Below are positions 35,080-46,037 of a DNA stretch of 64,000 nt, piece after piece (within the stretch, counting starts at the first letter, position 1; the number at the start of each line of letters is the position of its first letter). The notes below the pieces were generated by a model that saw nothing but the letters and a program-made list of their open reading frames with translations, searched no databases and had not been told where the DNA came from. The DNA lies in the NCBI GenBank assembly GCA_025359945.1, contig JANYDD010000051.1:24167-88166 (forward strand), read 5' to 3'. Source of the stretch: Bdellovibrio sp. Lineage in GTDB: Bacteria > Bdellovibrionota > Bdellovibrionia > Bdellovibrionales > Bdellovibrionaceae. Position numbers and translations under genes: made by a program.

Positions 35080-36970
35080 ATACCATAAAGTTGTGACAAA
35101 ACAGCCTGTTCTTCTTTTTCTATTGTCAGCCGCATTTTTTATTTTCCCAACCGAGCTAAAGTCTCCGACCTTAGTGCGCGTTCAGCAGGGATTAAAATTT
35201 GGTCCGCAGTTCTTTGATCCTGCTAGAAACTTGTTCGAACAAAATCATCTTGAAGAAGAAAACTGGGGTCATGAAACGAAAACCGAAATCGATCTAAATC
35301 AAGTTGTGGGAAAAGCGTATCAAGAAAATATCGAAATGAAAGTAGTTGAAGCCCCTGCACTTGTTATCCACCGAGATCCGGTCTTTTCAGAGGGATTAAC
35401 GGGCGACCAAAAGCGAAGGCTAGCGCGCGCCGAAATACGATCAGAAGATTTTGGAGAAAGTGTTGAAGCCGTCGCCCAACTGCCATTCCCACAGCAATCC
35501 CTTCTCGAGGCCGCTCAACAGATTGACCCAAGGGTTAGTATTTCCGAAAACTGGGTGCAAGGATCCTTGCGTTTGCAAGGCGGCGTTGCCCTGGGCGATC
35601 AGCGCGTCTTGATTTCTCGAATCTACAAAAATCAAGTCCATGAAGTCGGGGATTTTGATCCTAAGAAAAACAAATTTAAAATTAAAATTCAAGAACCTTT
35701 AGGAGAAATCAAAGTCGAAATTCTTTCCGCCGAAGGCGAAGTTATCGCAGAAGGTTCCCGGCCCATAGATATCGGTCAGTCTTCTGACGTCACAACCGTC
35801 CTCGTTAGTCCGCCGTCTGCAGTCAAAGCGAACGTATATAATTTTGTGAAAAACCCTGATCTTGGAAAAAAGCAAAATCCGAAAAATTATATAAATACTG
35901 CTTCGACCGTCTTGCCAGATATTGGCAGGTCGGTACCGGTGTCCGCGCCTGAAATTCCCAGAATCTCAAAGTCATCTGTAGTTAGAACTGTCGCCAGCGA
36001 AAATTCAATTGCACCATCAAACCAAATACAAACAATGAATCAGGATTTAAATATCCCTGGATTTAAACTCTCATTTGTCGAATCCTTGCGAAAGGCTTTG
36101 GATATTGATGAATCGGACCAAAATTGGATGTTGGGACAAGTTCTGTTAGATGATCAACCCATTGAAGGTGCCGAGATCAGGTTGACCCCGATCAGCACGG
36201 CCACGGATCTGGGGGTTAGCCATTATTTTCAAAATTGGTTTCCAGATAATAACAAAACCAAAACTGGAACGGATGGAGTTTTCTTGATTTCGGGTTTGTC
36301 TGCAGGTTTTTTTAAAGCGCAAGCCTTCAAAAACAAAATGCTGATCGGAACCACATTGGTTGAAATTCAAACTGGCCGCATCGCTTCGTTAGTGATCAAA
36401 ACAAGTTTAAAAAAATCAGTTTCCAAAGTTCAAGTGTATGACGCCTTTTTAATGAACCCAGCAATAGCGCAAGTTCAGATGACTAGTCTACTTCAGCCCT
36501 TTGAAACTTCTGGGTACCAAGATTTGACGTTTTCGTCTGGACCTGAATCCGCTCCGTGGGGAATCGCTGAATTGACCCCGAAAGATCTCCGGTACGCACG
36601 TGCAAGTTACAACTACACCGAGGGTGATGCCCAAATCTTTTTGCCTTTAATCCAAAAGCAGTGGCTTTTCCAATTTAACCAGCCATCTTCGGAACTGGCA
36701 GCTGAGCCCGTGCAATTGGTTGGGTTTGTGCCGGATCAAGATTTTGAGGTTTTTCTTCCGCCCGAAATTAGGTCCGATAAAATTCAAATCTTTTACTTTG
36801 ATGCCACTGGAGTTTTAGTACCTCGCGGATTGGCGGGCGGCGGTTTTGTCATCAATCACTTACCGGCCGACTTAGTGTCGGTCAGCGTGATTTCAGGCAT
36901 GGGAAAAATTTCTACACAATTGGTTTGGACGTCGCACAGCACGCCTTCAGTTGCAAAATTTCTTTTTTAA
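35042..36970 (+). CDS. Large exported protein with a carboxypeptidase-regulatory-like domain
   Basis: 642 residues from ATG 35042, or 625 from GTG 35093, which would place the hydrophobic segment PVLLFLLSAAFFIF as a proper signal. A beta-sandwich region at about 360-460 (LDDQPIEGAEIRLTP, GTDGVFLISGLSAGFF) resembles a CarboxypepD_reg-like fold. Two other beta-rich blocks flank it. Probably surface or periplasmic. Its last 59 nt overlap convergent murD. Confidence 0.75.
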   Translation: MIATSLTTFDPSKYHKVVTKQPVLLFLLSAAFFIFPTELKSPTLVRVQQGLKFGPQFFDPARNLFEQNHLEEENWGHETKTEIDLNQVVGKAYQENIEMKVVEAPALVIHRDPVFSEGLTGDQKRRLARAEIRSEDFGESVEAVAQLPFPQQSLLEAAQQIDPRVSISENWVQGSLRLQGGVALGDQRVLISRIYKNQVHEVGDFDPKKNKFKIKIQEPLGEIKVEILSAEGEVIAEGSRPIDIGQSSDVTTVLVSPPSAVKANVYNFVKNPDLGKKQNPKNYINTASTVLPDIGRSVPVSAPEIPRISKSSVVRTVASENSIAPSNQIQTMNQDLNIPGFKLSFVESLRKALDIDESDQNWMLGQVLLDDQPIEGAEIRLTPISTATDLGVSHYFQNWFPDNNKTKTGTDGVFLISGLSAGFFKAQAFKNKMLIGTTLVEIQTGRIASLVIKTSLKKSVSKVQVYDAFLMNPAIAQVQMTSLLQPFETSGYQDLTFSSGPESAPWGIAELTPKDLRYARASYNYTEGDAQIFLPLIQKQWLFQFNQPSSELAAEPVQLVGFVPDQDFEVFLPPEIRSDKIQIFYFDATGVLVPRGLAGGGFVINHLPADLVSVSVISGMGKISTQLVWTSHSTPSVAKFLF

Positions 36971-38282
36971 AGAAATCTCCTCGCGCATTAAAGCTTTTAA
37001 ATTCATCCCAACTAGTTCCGCCAGGCGAAAGTAACACTGTTTGGTAATTTTGAAAGACCTGCGCTAGCAAAGGAATGATAGATTTCAAACTTGGTCCTTG
37101 GCCGATTCCTGGCAGTCCAGAAATTTTTTTTATTTTGTCTCCGTCTTGGCCAAAAAAAATAATGTCGATCTGAATATTTTTAAAATTGTTTTTGGAAAGC
37201 TCTGGACCCAAGGTCTGCCACGGCAAATTCTTATCGCGCCCGCCTAGCAAAAGCAGAACTTTACAGGCCGATTCGCAGACCGCACTAAGGGCGGCGACTA
37301 CGGAATCCACGGTTGTGGACTTGCTGTCGTTTATAAAGCGGGTTGAATTTATTTCGGCAACAAATTCCAGCCGATGCGGAAGACCTTTAAAATTTAAAAG
37401 AGGATCACTTGCCTTCCGAAAATCAGAAATTTCTGGCAGCGAAAACTTTAAAATTGACAGCGCCAAAGCTGCATTTTGCCCCTGGAACGACCCCACTAAC
37501 TTAGATTTCTTTATTAAATCAAATTGATCGGGTGTCACAGTCTGGATTTTAGAATTTATCTGAGTTTTAGAAAATTCCACGAGCATCGGATTGGCTGCAT
37601 TAATCAGCCCCATTTCCGCCTGGTCAAAAATTTTCCACTTGGTTTTGAAATAATCTAGTCGCGATTCATATCGTTCAAGATGATTTGAAAAAAAACTACA
37701 GATAGCAGCGATGTGCAATTTTAAATTTCGGAAATTTTCTAACTGGTAGCTAGAAAGTTCGACCACTACCCATTCAGCTGGGGGTCGCAAATTTTTCTTT
37801 AAATCGATAACATATTGTAGAAGAGGAACCCCATAATTTCCGCCCACAAAAGTTTCAGGGTAAACCGCCTTGAAGCCTTGTTCTAGCAGGGCCACGACGG
37901 TGCTTTTACCCACCGACCCAGTGACGCCAATCACCTTTTCGGCTTTAATAAAACTAAACGCAATCTCGGATTCATTGGTTACTAGAAAGCCATTTTTTTG
38001 AAATTCAATAATCCAGGAAGATTTCAACGGATATCCTGGCGAAACGATCAGGACCTGGGGATTAAAATCTTTAAGCAGTTGTTGGCTATCGTGGAAATCA
38101 GCCTCGGATGGGTTATCCGAAAAACTAGTGATTAAATTTTTAGGATAATTAATAAGCTCCAGAAATTTTAGCAATGTCCTACCTGAAATTCCTAAACCAA
38201 CGATCGCCAATCGCATTTGTTTTTCAGAAAAAATTTGTTTTAAAGTTTTTGAAATTGGTGCCAAAGCTTTTCCCCGATTCAT
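36912..38282 (-). CDS. murD: UDP-N-acetylmuramoyl-L-alanine:D-glutamate ligase
   Basis: 456 residues with the Mur-ligase P-loop VTGSVGKSTVVALL, VELSSYQLENF, the carbamylated-lysine/His region, and the C-terminal FINDSKSTTVDSVVAAL and LLLGGRDKNL blocks. It adds D-glutamate to the UDP-MurNAc peptide. It stands alone here, away from a dcw cluster, and overlaps the convergent exported gene by 59 nt. Confidence 0.93.
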   Translation of the reverse strand: MNRGKALAPISKTLKQIFSEKQMRLAIVGLGISGRTLLKFLELINYPKNLITSFSDNPSEADFHDSQQLLKDFNPQVLIVSPGYPLKSSWIIEFQKNGFLVTNESEIAFSFIKAEKVIGVTGSVGKSTVVALLEQGFKAVYPETFVGGNYGVPLLQYVIDLKKNLRPPAEWVVVELSSYQLENFRNLKLHIAAICSFFSNHLERYESRLDYFKTKWKIFDQAEMGLINAANPMLVEFSKTQINSKIQTVTPDQFDLIKKSKLVGSFQGQNAALALSILKFSLPEISDFRKASDPLLNFKGLPHRLEFVAEINSTRFINDSKSTTVDSVVAALSAVCESACKVLLLLGGRDKNLPWQTLGPELSKNNFKNIQIDIIFFGQDGDKIKKISGLPGIGQGPSLKSIIPLLAQVFQNYQTVLLSPGGTSWDEFKSFNARGDFFKKEILQLKACCATSKPIV

Positions 38283-38320
38283 TTTGACAGTCTTTCAGGT
38301 CCAGAGTTTAATTTAAGTCT

Positions 38321-39763
38321 GTGGAACTTCAAGATTTTTCAAAAGCAAAATATACAGCGATAGTTAGTGATTTGCATCTTAGCGAGGCCGAACCTATTCA
38401 CCCGCGCTTTCCCTTGTGGAAGAAGTTTAAGACCAGAGAATTTTTTTTTGACGACGTATTTGTGCAGTTTCTGGATTATTTGCAGCAAAAATCTTCGGGC
38501 GAAAAAATTGAACTCATTCTCAACGGCGATATTTTCGATTTTGATAGCGTCATGTCTTTGCCAAAGGATCCCACCTTCCGAGTGTCCTGGTTGGAAAAAA
38601 AGCGTGGCCTTTTTCCTAGACCCGAACGATCTCAATTTAAAATTCAGGTGATTCTAAAGGATCACGAAGTCTTCATGAACGGACTTAAAAAATTTATTCA
38701 AAATGGGCATCGCGTAGTCTTTGTCATCGGAAACCACGACGTCGAACTTCACTTTCCACAAGTTCAAAAACAGATTACCCTTTTTCTAGGTCTGGACGAA
38801 GCCCAGAAAAAACAGATTCGATTCTGCGAGTGGTTTTATATTTCAAATCAAGACACTTTGATTGAACACGGAAATCAATACGACCCCTACTGCGTCTGCG
38901 AACAACCAACCCATCCTTTTGTGCAAGGGTATAATTTTAAAAGCATGAAGCTTCCGTTTGGAAATGTTGCGTGTCGAATGATCCTCAATGGAATGGGCTT
39001 TTTTAATCCGCATGTGGATTCGAATTATATAATGTCTCTTCCAGAATATATTCGTTTTTTCTTTAAATATATCGCTCGAGCTCAACCCTTCCTGGTGTGG
39101 ACTTGGTTTTGGGGAGCCTTGGTCACACTTTTTTACGCTTTCCAAGAAAGCCTTGAAGTGCCAATTAAAAATCCTTTGGGCGTCGAAGATCGAATCGACG
39201 AGATTTCTAAAAAATCGAACTCAAGTTCACGTGTCGTCCGAGAATTGCAAGAACTGGCGGCGATTCCGGCTAACACCAGCCCGTATTTATTGGCAAAAGA
39301 GCTTTGGTTGGACCGAGCTTTGATTGTTTTTATCGCTTTTATTGTCATTCTAGAAATTATGCTAATTTTAAATTCGATATCCAATTTGTCTTTCTACTGG
39401 GCTTTTATTCCCCTGTTTGCGATGCTTCCTTTTTATTTGTTTTACAGCAAATCGGTCACCTCTTTGGTCTCTAGTTATAAACAACCCGATGATCGAATCT
39501 TGGCGCTTTCAAGTTTAATTACACAAACGGATCGAATCGTTTACGGCCACACTCATCACATTAGACACGAAATGATCGGAGCAGTTGAACACCTGAATTC
39601 AGGCTGTTGGTCGCCAGCTTTTCTGGATGTCGAGTGTACAAAATCAATTGATCAAAAAACTTTTGTTTGGATCGAGCCCTATGAAGACAAACGAAAAGCT
39701 TCACTGAGAATTTTTAAAGACCAAAAATCCAAAGAAATTCTAAATAAATCGATTTCAGTGTGA
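38321..39763 (+). CDS. Metallophosphoesterase with internal membrane helices
   Basis: 480 residues from a GTG. Calcineurin-like motifs are complete: SDLHLSE, NGDIFDFDS, IGNHDVE, EHGNQYD and YGHTHH. Between the fourth and fifth motifs lies a membrane region (about 245-270 and 325-380) with three hydrophobic segments, uncommon for this family. It resembles UDP-diacylglucosamine hydrolase-like enzymes in motif order, but the insert argues for a distinct membrane-bound enzyme. Substrate unknown. Confidence 0.85.
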   Translation: MELQDFSKAKYTAIVSDLHLSEAEPIHPRFPLWKKFKTREFFFDDVFVQFLDYLQQKSSGEKIELILNGDIFDFDSVMSLPKDPTFRVSWLEKKRGLFPRPERSQFKIQVILKDHEVFMNGLKKFIQNGHRVVFVIGNHDVELHFPQVQKQITLFLGLDEAQKKQIRFCEWFYISNQDTLIEHGNQYDPYCVCEQPTHPFVQGYNFKSMKLPFGNVACRMILNGMGFFNPHVDSNYIMSLPEYIRFFFKYIARAQPFLVWTWFWGALVTLFYAFQESLEVPIKNPLGVEDRIDEISKKSNSSSRVVRELQELAAIPANTSPYLLAKELWLDRALIVFIAFIVILEIMLILNSISNLSFYWAFIPLFAMLPFYLFYSKSVTSLVSSYKQPDDRILALSSLITQTDRIVYGHTHHIRHEMIGAVEHLNSGCWSPAFLDVECTKSIDQKTFVWIEPYEDKRKASLRIFKDQKSKEILNKSISV

Positions 39764-39768
39764 AAAAT

Positions 39769-39799
39769 CTGGGGTAGAGTTTTATTTGACGGACCCCAG
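39769..39799 (+). terminator. Possible hairpin before the histone gene
   Basis: 7-bp stem CTGGGGT (39769-39775) / ACCCCAG (39793-39799) just after the phosphoesterase stop. There is no T run after it, so it may be a weak terminator or leader structure. Confidence 0.35.
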
Positions 39800-39858
39800 T
39801 TCCGATGTCAGGCTTATGGCTAAGTACCTATTGTTACTTTTTTCCAACAGGAGGAAAT

Positions 39859-40053
39859 ATGGCTGATGTATTAGTTGTGACTAGTAAAATTAAGAAATAT
39901 ATCAAAGAGAAAAGCCAAATGAACACTTCGGCTGAAACCGTTGATGTCCTTAGCAAAGCAGTCGAGCGTCTTTGTGAAAAAGGGGTTGAATCCGCCAAAG
40001 CCGATGGGCGCAAAACCGTTATGGCTCGCGATATCGTTATCGATCATATTTAA
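39859..40053 (+). CDS. Histone-fold DNA-binding protein (HBb/Bd0055-like)
   Basis: 64 residues from ATG 39859, with GGAGGAAAT before it; an earlier in-frame codon at 39805 lacks a site. A single histone fold fits: helix 1 about 9-18, long helix 2 about 24-48, and loop 2/helix 3 with DGRKTVMARDIVIDHI, close to the archaeal GRKT...RDI pattern. The protein corresponds in size and sequence style to the B. bacteriovorus histone Bd0055, a major nucleoid protein. It probably compacts DNA as a dimer. It ends exactly where a convergent gene ends. Confidence 0.88.
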   Translation: MADVLVVTSKIKKYIKEKSQMNTSAETVDVLSKAVERLCEKGVESAKADGRKTVMARDIVIDHI

Positions 40054-40656
40054 TTAAAACTGATGCTGCAACACTTTCAAAATGGGTTGGTTCTGGAGAT
40101 CTTCGGATCCTCCAGAAATAACATCCAATCCAAAAGCTGAAAAATCCGTCTGATCTTCACTGCGTGACTTTCCGTCAGCAGAAAATCGGATCAAACAAAC
40201 TGCAACAGAGCTAGTGCATTCGGGGCTACTAGAACTACAGACGAAGCCCCCAACTCGAGCACATCGATTAGAATCGAAACCGCCCCTTGAGCCTAAAAAA
40301 TATTGAACTGCCAGAGTTTTACTTTTCACAAATGTGGCTTGGTGCCCGTAGACTAAAAGGGATAAATCCAAGGATCCAAAAAGGCGCTCTCCAAAATTTG
40401 GACCAAATCTGCAAAATGGCAGATCAACGACTTCATCAGTGGAGTTAATTTTAACCAAAACAGATTGAAAAACGCCTGGTGAGATCGAACTTACGATCCT
40501 GCATACCGAAGTCTGAGTATTTCCATTGCCAAAACTTCCGCTTTCTACGGCCGCTGCTGGCGCCGAAACCGTCATTGAAATAAAGATTGAAACAGGCACT
40601 GACAGGTAAGCCAATGCACCAAGAACAACCCTCAAGATTTGACTGACTTTTTTCAT
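40054..40656 (-). CDS. Exported cysteine-rich protein of unknown function
   Basis: 200 residues with a signal peptide (helix about 10-33, cleavage near PAAAVES). Seven mature cysteines (SVCRI, LPFCRFG, NRCARVGGFVCSSSSPECTSSVAVCL) suggest disulfides. No known domain seen. It is convergent with the histone gene with no intergenic base, so readthrough could produce antisense RNA to the histone mRNA. Confidence 0.7.
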   Translation of the reverse strand: MKKVSQILRVVLGALAYLSVPVSIFISMTVSAPAAAVESGSFGNGNTQTSVCRIVSSISPGVFQSVLVKINSTDEVVDLPFCRFGPNFGERLFGSLDLSLLVYGHQATFVKSKTLAVQYFLGSRGGFDSNRCARVGGFVCSSSSPECTSSVAVCLIRFSADGKSRSEDQTDFSAFGLDVISGGSEDLQNQPILKVLQHQF

Positions 40657-40678
40657 AACGCCTCCCCTGTGATTAGAA

Positions 40679-42784
<2,106 letters not shown>

Positions 42785-42825
42785 TTAGATTGTCTTTAGT
42801 TTTGCTAAAATGATAAACCACAGCG

Positions 42826-43107
42826 ATGATAACCGAAGATGAAATAAAAAAAATCGCTAAGCTTGCCAAACTCAGCATGCCTGAAAACGAATCTAAAGAA
42901 TTCGCGGAACAACTTTCAGGAGCGCTAAAACATTTTGAACAAATGACTAAAATAAACACGGACGGGATTGAGCCCCTGGTGACGCCAACGCAGATCGAAC
43001 ATTTCTTAAGACCCGACCAGGCTGTACAAGAAATTTCTGCAGATAAAATGGTCGAGAATGCTCCGGAAAAAATCGGCAATTTATTTAAGGTACCGCCTGT
43101 CGTTTGA
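42826..43107 (+). CDS. gatC: Asp/Glu-tRNA amidotransferase subunit C
   Basis: 93 residues with the GatC pattern DEIKKIAKLAKLSMPE at the N-terminus and a C-terminal NLFKVPPVV. It stabilises GatA-GatB. It begins the gatCAB order and is divergent from ligA. Confidence 0.93.
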   Translation: MITEDEIKKIAKLAKLSMPENESKEFAEQLSGALKHFEQMTKINTDGIEPLVTPTQIEHFLRPDQAVQEISADKMVENAPEKIGNLFKVPPVV

Positions 43108-43131
43108 TCAGGAAGTTCTTTTGGAGACAAA

Positions 43132-44607
43132 ATGGATTTATTAACCGCCAAAATTTCAGAAGTTGCAAAAAACATCAAACAGAAAAAAATTTCAAGTTTT
43201 GAAGTTTGCGATTTTTTTCTGCAAAGAGCTCACAAACATAACCCGCAGCTCAATGCCTTTATCAATATCAATGACTCTGTCACTGAAGGCGCTCGAAAAG
43301 TAGATCAAAGAATCGCTTTGGGCGAAGATGTCGGTCTGATGGCGGGAATTCCTATGGGCATCAAGGACATGTTTTGCACTCAGGGGTTGAAAACTACGGC
43401 GGGTTCAAAAATTCTTGAAAACTTTGTACCTCCCTACGATGCAACGGTGATTGATCGGCTGAAAAAACAGGGCGCACTGATTTTAGGAAAACTAAATCAA
43501 GATGAGTTTGCAATGGGGTCTTCAAATGAAACTTCATTTTTTGGCCCAGTAAAAAATCCCTGGAATTTGGAATACGTTCCGGGTGGTTCTAGTGGCGGAT
43601 CAGCAGCCGCACAATCTGCCCGACTTTCGATGGCAACGCTTGGAACTGACACGGGTGGTTCCATTCGTCAGCCAGCCCATTTTTGTGGAATTGTTGGCCT
43701 AAAACCTACTTACGGCAGGGTCAGTCGATTTGGAATTGTGGCCTACGCTTCATCTTTGGATCAAGCAGGGCCAATGGTTTCCTACGTCGAGGACGCCGCT
43801 TTAGTGCTTGAAGTAATTTCTGGATTTGATCCTAAAGATTCGACGACAACCCAGCGAAAAGTTCCATCATTCACAAAAGATCTTAGCGAAAATATCAAGG
43901 GCTACAAAGTCGGTATTTTAAAAGAATATTTAAAAAAAGGCGTCCTTCATCCCGATGTGGAAAAGTCTGTTGATGATGCCATGAGCATTTTAAAATCACA
44001 GGGTTGTGAATTTATCGAGCTTTCGGTTCCAATGACCGAAGTAGCAGTTTCCATTTATTATTTGGTGGCCACCAGTGAAGCCTCTTCGAATTTGGCAAGA
44101 TACGATGGCGTCAAATATGGCTACCGTGCGCCCTTCAAACAACTTTCGTCGATTGATTTGGATGAATTTTATATGAGCACTCGGGGCGAGGGTTTTGGCA
44201 AAGAAGTCAAACGTCGTATTATGCTTGGTACCTATTGCCTATCTTCAGGTTACTACGATGCTTACTACAACAAAGCCTGTCAGGTTCGGCGAAAACTTTC
44301 AGAAGAATTTCAACAAGCGTTTACAAAGTGCGATGTGATCTTAAGTCCGGTCGCGACTTCTCCTGCGTTTAAACTGGGTGATAAAATATCAAATCCACTA
44401 GCGATGTACTTGAATGATATTTTCACTGTATCAACAAATTTAGCTGGGCTACCTGGGATGAGCGTTCCTTTTTCAATTTCCAAAGAAGGACTTCCCATTG
44501 GAATTCAACTGCAGGCTGCGCCCTTCAATGAACAAAAGATTTTAAATATGGCCTTCAACCTAGAAAATGCGACCAAAATGTCAGGAAAGGTCCCCTATGG
44601 ATTTTAG
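43132..44607 (+). CDS. gatA: Asp/Glu-tRNA amidotransferase subunit A
   Basis: 491-residue amidase-signature enzyme. The Ser-cis-Ser-Lys triad is visible as lysine in GIPMGIKDMF, serine in GGSSGGSAAA and the nucleophilic serine in GTDTGGSIRQPA. It releases ammonia from glutamine, which GatB uses to amidate misacylated tRNA. It overlaps gatB by 11 nt. Confidence 0.97.
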   Translation: MDLLTAKISEVAKNIKQKKISSFEVCDFFLQRAHKHNPQLNAFININDSVTEGARKVDQRIALGEDVGLMAGIPMGIKDMFCTQGLKTTAGSKILENFVPPYDATVIDRLKKQGALILGKLNQDEFAMGSSNETSFFGPVKNPWNLEYVPGGSSGGSAAAQSARLSMATLGTDTGGSIRQPAHFCGIVGLKPTYGRVSRFGIVAYASSLDQAGPMVSYVEDAALVLEVISGFDPKDSTTTQRKVPSFTKDLSENIKGYKVGILKEYLKKGVLHPDVEKSVDDAMSILKSQGCEFIELSVPMTEVAVSIYYLVATSEASSNLARYDGVKYGYRAPFKQLSSIDLDEFYMSTRGEGFGKEVKRRIMLGTYCLSSGYYDAYYNKACQVRRKLSEEFQQAFTKCDVILSPVATSPAFKLGDKISNPLAMYLNDIFTVSTNLAGLPGMSVPFSISKEGLPIGIQLQAAPFNEQKILNMAFNLENATKMSGKVPYGF

Positions 44608-46033
44608 AGGTTACGAACCAGTTATCGGATTAGAAATTCACGCGCAGCTTAAAACCCAATCGAAAATGTTTTGTTCGGACTCGACAAAATTTGATGCTTT
44701 AGACAATGAAAATACCTCGCCCGTCAGCGTGGGAATGCCAGGTGCGCTACCAGTAATTAATAAAAAAGCTGTCGAGATGAGTATCCAAGCGGGCCTAGCT
44801 TTAGGTTGTCAGATTCGGCATAAATCTGTATTTGCCAGAAAAAATTATTTCTATCCAGATCTTCCCAAGGGCTATCAGATTTCGCAGTACGACCAGCCCT
44901 TATGCGAACACGGGAAAATTCAGTTTGTTTTGGACAATGAGGTAAAAACAATCAGCATTACTCGTGCCCACATGGAAGAAGACGCTGGACAGTCGCAACA
45001 TATCGGTGAATACACTTTAATTAACTACAACCGAAGTGGCGTCCCACTTTTAGAGATTGTCTCGGGGCCAGATTTGCGAACAGCTAAAGAGGCCGCCGAA
45101 TATGCCAGAACCGTCCGCCAAATTTTGCGTTATTTAGACGTGTGCGATGGAAACCTAGAAGAGGGTTCGTTGCGATGTGACTGCAACGTCAGCGTTCGAA
45201 AAATTGGCGCACCTGAGTTCGGTACCAAGGTCGAAATTAAAAATATTAACTCATTCCGTTTTATCGAGAAAGCGATCGAGTTTGAAATTGACCGTCAAAT
45301 TGATATGGTCGAACAAGGTCAAAAAATCAGTCAAGAAACCAGGCTTTTTGATCCAGATAAAAATCAAACCATATCTATGCGAAGTAAAGAAAACGCGCAG
45401 GAGTACAGGTATTTCCCCGATCCCGATTTGTTGCCAGTGATCGTTACCGATGAAGAAATCCAAAGACTAAAATCTTTGCTGCCCGAGCTTCCGGTTCAGC
45501 GAGCGCAGCGGTTTATCAAAGAATTTCAACTTCCCGAATACGATGCCTTGATATTGACAGCTGAAAAAGAACTGGCCGACTACTTTGAAAAGACGGCGTT
45601 GCAGTCAAAGAATGCAAAAGCAGCATCCAATTGGATCATGACAGAACTTCTGCGCGAATTGAAACAAACGGAAAAACATATTTCCCAGTCGCCCGTCTCC
45701 GAAGCGACATTGAGCGAACTGATCGGTATGATCGATCAAAATATCATTTCGGGAAAAATGGCAAAAAGTGTTTTTAGTGAATGTTGGAAAACCGGAAAGT
45801 CGCCGGCACAAATCGTAAAAGAACATAATTGGGTTCAGATTACCGATACTAACGCGATCGAAAAAGTGATCGAGGACATTTTGGCTCAAAATCCATCTCA
45901 GGTTGCAGATTTCCGGGGTGGCCGCACCAAAGTCTTTGGCTTTTTCGTAGGCCTTGCGATGAAAGCCACCAAAGGCCAAGCCAGCCCTGATTTGGTCAAT
46001 CAAATTTTAACTATAAAACTTTCCGGACAATGA
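44597..46033 (+). CDS. gatB: Asp/Glu-tRNA amidotransferase subunit B
   Basis: 478 residues from ATG 44597, preferred over an upstream in-frame start because AGGAAAGG lies just before it. GatB features include YEPVIGLEIHAQL, SKMFCSD, NYFYPDLPKGYQISQYD and the C-terminal tail domain GRTKVFGFFVGLAMK. It activates the acyl-tRNA with ATP and adds ammonia. Confidence 0.97.
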   Translation: MDFRGYEPVIGLEIHAQLKTQSKMFCSDSTKFDALDNENTSPVSVGMPGALPVINKKAVEMSIQAGLALGCQIRHKSVFARKNYFYPDLPKGYQISQYDQPLCEHGKIQFVLDNEVKTISITRAHMEEDAGQSQHIGEYTLINYNRSGVPLLEIVSGPDLRTAKEAAEYARTVRQILRYLDVCDGNLEEGSLRCDCNVSVRKIGAPEFGTKVEIKNINSFRFIEKAIEFEIDRQIDMVEQGQKISQETRLFDPDKNQTISMRSKENAQEYRYFPDPDLLPVIVTDEEIQRLKSLLPELPVQRAQRFIKEFQLPEYDALILTAEKELADYFEKTALQSKNAKAASNWIMTELLRELKQTEKHISQSPVSEATLSELIGMIDQNIISGKMAKSVFSECWKTGKSPAQIVKEHNWVQITDTNAIEKVIEDILAQNPSQVADFRGGRTKVFGFFVGLAMKATKGQASPDLVNQILTIKLSGQ

Positions 46034-46037
46034 TGCC

